A DNA stretch of 64,000 nt, from the NCBI GenBank assembly GCA_017961515.1, contig JAGCXC010000058.1, positions 25,792-89,791 of the forward strand, written 5' to 3'. Positions 61,868-64,000 of this stretch are shown here, in pieces (the stretch's first letter is position 1; each line of letters starts with the position of its first letter). The notes beneath the pieces were generated by a model. It did not search any database and was not told the origin of the DNA. It saw only the letters and a program-made list of their open reading frames with translations. This DNA is from Clostridiales bacterium (GTDB lineage: Bacteria > Bacillota > Clostridia > Acetivibrionales > RGIG10202). The position numbers and the translations under genes are program-made.

Positions 61868-63214
61868 TCATAACATATCTTTTTGGCATTTTCTTCTTTT
61901 TATGCCCTTATTAGTCATATCCACTTCATTTAATACAGTTTCTCTTTTAGACCTTTTCTCTTCTATATTCTTCTTTTCTATTATTATATATTCCAAAATC
62001 TCTTTATTTCTTTCACTATCAATATAATCTTTTGACTTAGCTAGTAATTTTAATATAGTTTTTTTCCTATCTATACTCTTATCTATTCTGTTTTTAAAGT
62101 CTACCTGTTTATCCTTTAATTGTTCATTTACTAACTTTTCTATTTCTTTCTTTTTATATTTATTAAATAACCTTAGTAATTCCACTTTTTGAGACGCTCT
62201 TTCAATCGCATTTACACGTTCTCTTTTATCCTTATATAAACTTCTCTTATATAAATTATCAAGAAAATTCTGCAATCTCTCTACATCATCTTTTTTTACA
62301 TATTCAATAGACTTACTAACATTTGACAAACTAAAAACTCGCCTAATTAGTTTGTTTTTTAATTCCCTACTACCTTCCCCTATTAAGCTTTTATTCTCCA
62401 AAATTGCAATCATTATATTACATCTATCTTCCGGTTTTATATGCGTTTCCACAAACAAATATTCAATTGGTTCCTTACTTATTTTTATTCCATATCTCAA
62501 TAGTTCTACTATCTCTTTAACATGGTTTGATTTTATTAAATCCTTTATTACTTTATCTCTCGTTTCCAAACTTACCTCTACTCCTCGTTCAAGCAAACTT
62601 ATTGCATCGCGTCTATACCAATGGTCGACTAATACCCCTATCACTTTATCCGATACTTGAGGACCCACTTTTGCCCCTTTCCTTACTAACGTACTTATAG
62701 AGACCGTATGACTGGCATCTGCTAATACTCCCATTACTTTATCTAACACTTGAGGCCCTATTTCAAAATCATTCCTTATTAAGTCACTTATCTTTTCTGC
62801 ATCATTAGCCTTTATTAATGCTTCTATAACCTTATTTAGTGTTTGAGAACTCAATTTTTTCAAATCTATCGACCATTTATATATATCATGCACATATCCT
62901 CTATCCGCTGCTGTCCATACCAACTTATCTACCGTTTTAGGACCCAATGTTATACTTTCTATTGATACCCCTCTCATAACCACATAATTTTCTTCTATCA
63001 TAGAACAATTTGTCAGATTAGTTTTTGTTAATATTATTCTTCTTTCTTCCTCTATATCTCTCCTATTACAACACACTATACCTTGTTTTATTAAATTTCT
63101 TACATCCTCTATATCTCCTCTATCTATCAATGCATCTACCATTTTATTTGCTAATGTTGGTGTAACTCCTAAATAATATAATTTTTTTCTTCTTTTTTTG
63201 TTTCTATCTAACAT
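61868..63214 (-). CDS. Hypothetical helical-repeat protein, 448 aa
   Basis: Not assigned to a family. Residues about 14-250 consist of degenerate repeats of about 34 aa, each with a helix containing DKVIxxL or NKVIEALI followed by ISxLIRxGxxVGPQV. Examples are LNKVIEALIKANDAEKISDL, LDKVMGVLADASHTVSISTL, SDKVIGVLVDHWYRRDAISL and RDKVIKDLIKSNHVKEIVEL. The spacing and the alternating short helix-turn-helix resemble ankyrin-like or HEAT-like arrays. Residues about 265-448 are lysine-rich and helical, with an RKNKKRRKK start and KKIEKKR-type end. No signal peptide. The start has AGAGGAGG. The gene has its own consensus promoter and a leader hairpin. Confidence 0.75.
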   Translation of the reverse strand: MLDRNKKRRKKLYYLGVTPTLANKMVDALIDRGDIEDVRNLIKQGIVCCNRRDIEEERRIILTKTNLTNCSMIEENYVVMRGVSIESITLGPKTVDKLVWTAADRGYVHDIYKWSIDLKKLSSQTLNKVIEALIKANDAEKISDLIRNDFEIGPQVLDKVMGVLADASHTVSISTLVRKGAKVGPQVSDKVIGVLVDHWYRRDAISLLERGVEVSLETRDKVIKDLIKSNHVKEIVELLRYGIKISKEPIEYLFVETHIKPEDRCNIMIAILENKSLIGEGSRELKNKLIRRVFSLSNVSKSIEYVKKDDVERLQNFLDNLYKRSLYKDKRERVNAIERASQKVELLRLFNKYKKKEIEKLVNEQLKDKQVDFKNRIDKSIDRKKTILKLLAKSKDYIDSERNKEILEYIIIEKKNIEEKRSKRETVLNEVDMTNKGIKRRKCQKDML

Positions 63215-63229
63215 AACACTTCCTCCTCT

Positions 63230-63251
63230 CTAATACTACTTTCAGTATTAG
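63230..63251 (-). other. Hairpin against the ribosome-binding site of the 448-aa gene
   Basis: CTAATACT (63230-63237) pairs with AGTATTAG (63244-63251), an 8-bp stem that ends at AGAGGAGG on the minus strand. It may modulate access to the Shine-Dalgarno. Confidence 0.4.
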
Positions 63252-63309
63252 AACAAAACACAAATACTATAAAAATCCCTCTAACATATAACACTACTCC
63301 CTACTCATT

Positions 63310-63338
63310 AGTATACTAATAGTTTATTAAATTGTCAA
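63310..63338 (-). promoter_or_regulatory. Sigma-A promoter of the 448-aa repeat protein gene
   Basis: Minus-strand TTGACA (63333-63338), 17 bases, TATACT (63310-63315). About 96 bases before the ATG. Confidence 0.85.
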
Positions 63339-63400
63339 CAATGTTATGTTTTTGTTCTCTATACATTGATATTAACTGTCTCTATTCTTCAATACTTATA

Positions 63401-64000
63401 TTACCACCATTTATTTGTATACAAATCTATTTCCGCCATATCAACCATTTCTCCAATCCTAGGTGTAATAACTTTCACTCCATACTCATCCTGATTAGCT
63501 GTTGCAATTTCCGCTGGATCAAACCAATTATGATTAGACAACGCAAAACTTCCCCAATGTACAGGAATATAATATTTTGCATTAACATCTACTGCCGCCT
63601 GCAACGCATCATACGGGCCCATATGCACCTCACGCCATGCACTATTGTATTGTCCTGAATCTGCCATAAGAACATCTATATGGCCAAATCTCTTTCCCAC
63701 TTCTCTAAATGTAGTAGTGTAACCTGTATCACCCGTAAAATATATAGACACATCATCACTTCTCAACAAAAATCCACTCCACAAAGTGACTCTGTCCTTA
63801 AAAGGATTTCTCATAGAATAGTGTCTAGCTGGAACTGAAGTAACCAAAAGATTATCAATCTTTTCATCTTCCCACCAATTCAATATGGTTATCTTTTCGC
63901 CATCGACTCCCCACCCTTCTAGATAACTCTCTATTCCCAATGGTACCACGTACTTTTTAACTTTGTTATCTATTTTCTTTATTGTTTTATAGTCTAAATG
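63401..64000 (-). CDS. Metallo-beta-lactamase-fold hydrolase, C-terminal part (cut by window edge)
   Basis: The reading frame is open to the window end, so the N-terminal portion is missing. The visible part resembles the NAPE-PLD-like and YtnP-like branch: a HLDYKTIKKI end of the HxHxDH motif at the edge, NLLVTSVPARHYSMRNPF, then SIYFTGDTGYTTTF (Asp ligand), DVLMADSGQYN and VHWGSFALSNHNWFDPAE (His ligand). Such enzymes hydrolyse phosphodiester or lactone bonds with two zinc ions; the substrate here is unknown. Confidence 0.85.
   Translation of the reverse strand, partial: HLDYKTIKKIDNKVKKYVVPLGIESYLEGWGVDGEKITILNWWEDEKIDNLLVTSVPARHYSMRNPFKDRVTLWSGFLLRSDDVSIYFTGDTGYTTTFREVGKRFGHIDVLMADSGQYNSAWREVHMGPYDALQAAVDVNAKYYIPVHWGSFALSNHNWFDPAEIATANQDEYGVKVITPRIGEMVDMAEIDLYTNKWW

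Noticed and set aside
1..64000. tRNA genes, CRISPR arrays, insertion sequences, prophage or integrase genes
   Set aside because: No cloverleaf-like block, no regularly spaced direct repeats and no transposase or integrase reading frame was seen in the window.

Overview
The window is AT-rich DNA from a member of the Bacillota, most likely an anaerobic, spore-forming Clostridia species. Evidence for this is the SpoIVB peptidase, a YjcZ-type tiny protein, a candidate sigma-G promoter, an NADH-linked trimeric [FeFe] hydrogenase operon, the UPF0180/YkuS, PrkC/PrpC, Sbp (DUF1290) and CarD families, and many TTGACA-17-TATAAT promoters. I cannot name the genus. Several long ankyrin-like or helical-repeat proteins hint at a host-associated life, but that is only inference. 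I saw no tRNA, rRNA, CRISPR array, insertion sequence or prophage.

Layout. 1-1.3 kb: rpsO-pnp (pnp cut by the window edge) with a structured intergenic RNA. 1.3-5 kb: three accessory plus-strand genes (unknown 348-aa protein, GT39-like membrane glycosyltransferase, copper-amine-oxidase-N domain protein) and a 39-aa YjcZ-like minus-strand gene. 5-9.9 kb: spoIVB, the sdaAB-sdaAA serine dehydratase pair, an unknown 460-aa protein behind a switch-like RNA leader, and a flavin reductase. 9.9-12.5 kb: an 878-codon repeat protein. 12.7-15.1 kb: four-helix protein, DUF421 protein and tmcAL. 15.2-23.6 kb: one minus-strand run, trmK, nif3-like, hisS, aspS, sbcD, sbcC. 23.7-30.1 kb: PBP1A, methyltransferase, RluD-like, rhomboid, engB, acetyltransferase, then ykuS from its own promoter.

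30.3-34.2 kb: an 18-repeat ankyrin protein, a 2[4Fe-4S] ferredoxin and an unknown 240-aa protein. 34.3-38.9 kb: carD, ispD, U32 peptidase and dut, with a 280-nt carD leader. 39-43 kb: sbp and ftsQ, preceded by a 910-aa coiled-coil protein where cell-wall genes are usual. 43.2-48.8 kb: secreted LD-carboxypeptidase and the hydCBA hydrogenase operon. 49-59.4 kb: a long housekeeping operon, plsX, acpP, rnc, radical SAM, def, fmt, rsmB, rlmN, prpC, prkC, rsgA. 59.5-64 kb: RNase HI, the nfeD-SPFH pair, another helical-repeat protein and a partial metallo-beta-lactamase-fold hydrolase.

Most of the DNA is ordinary core genome. The parts that known families do not explain are four long proteins of unknown role (7817-9190, 9900-12530, 30260-33052, 61868-63214), most of them with their own sigma-A promoter, the coiled-coil protein in front of ftsQ, and several structured leaders, of which the one at 9193-9236 is the most switch-like. 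No defence system or large biosynthetic cluster was found.
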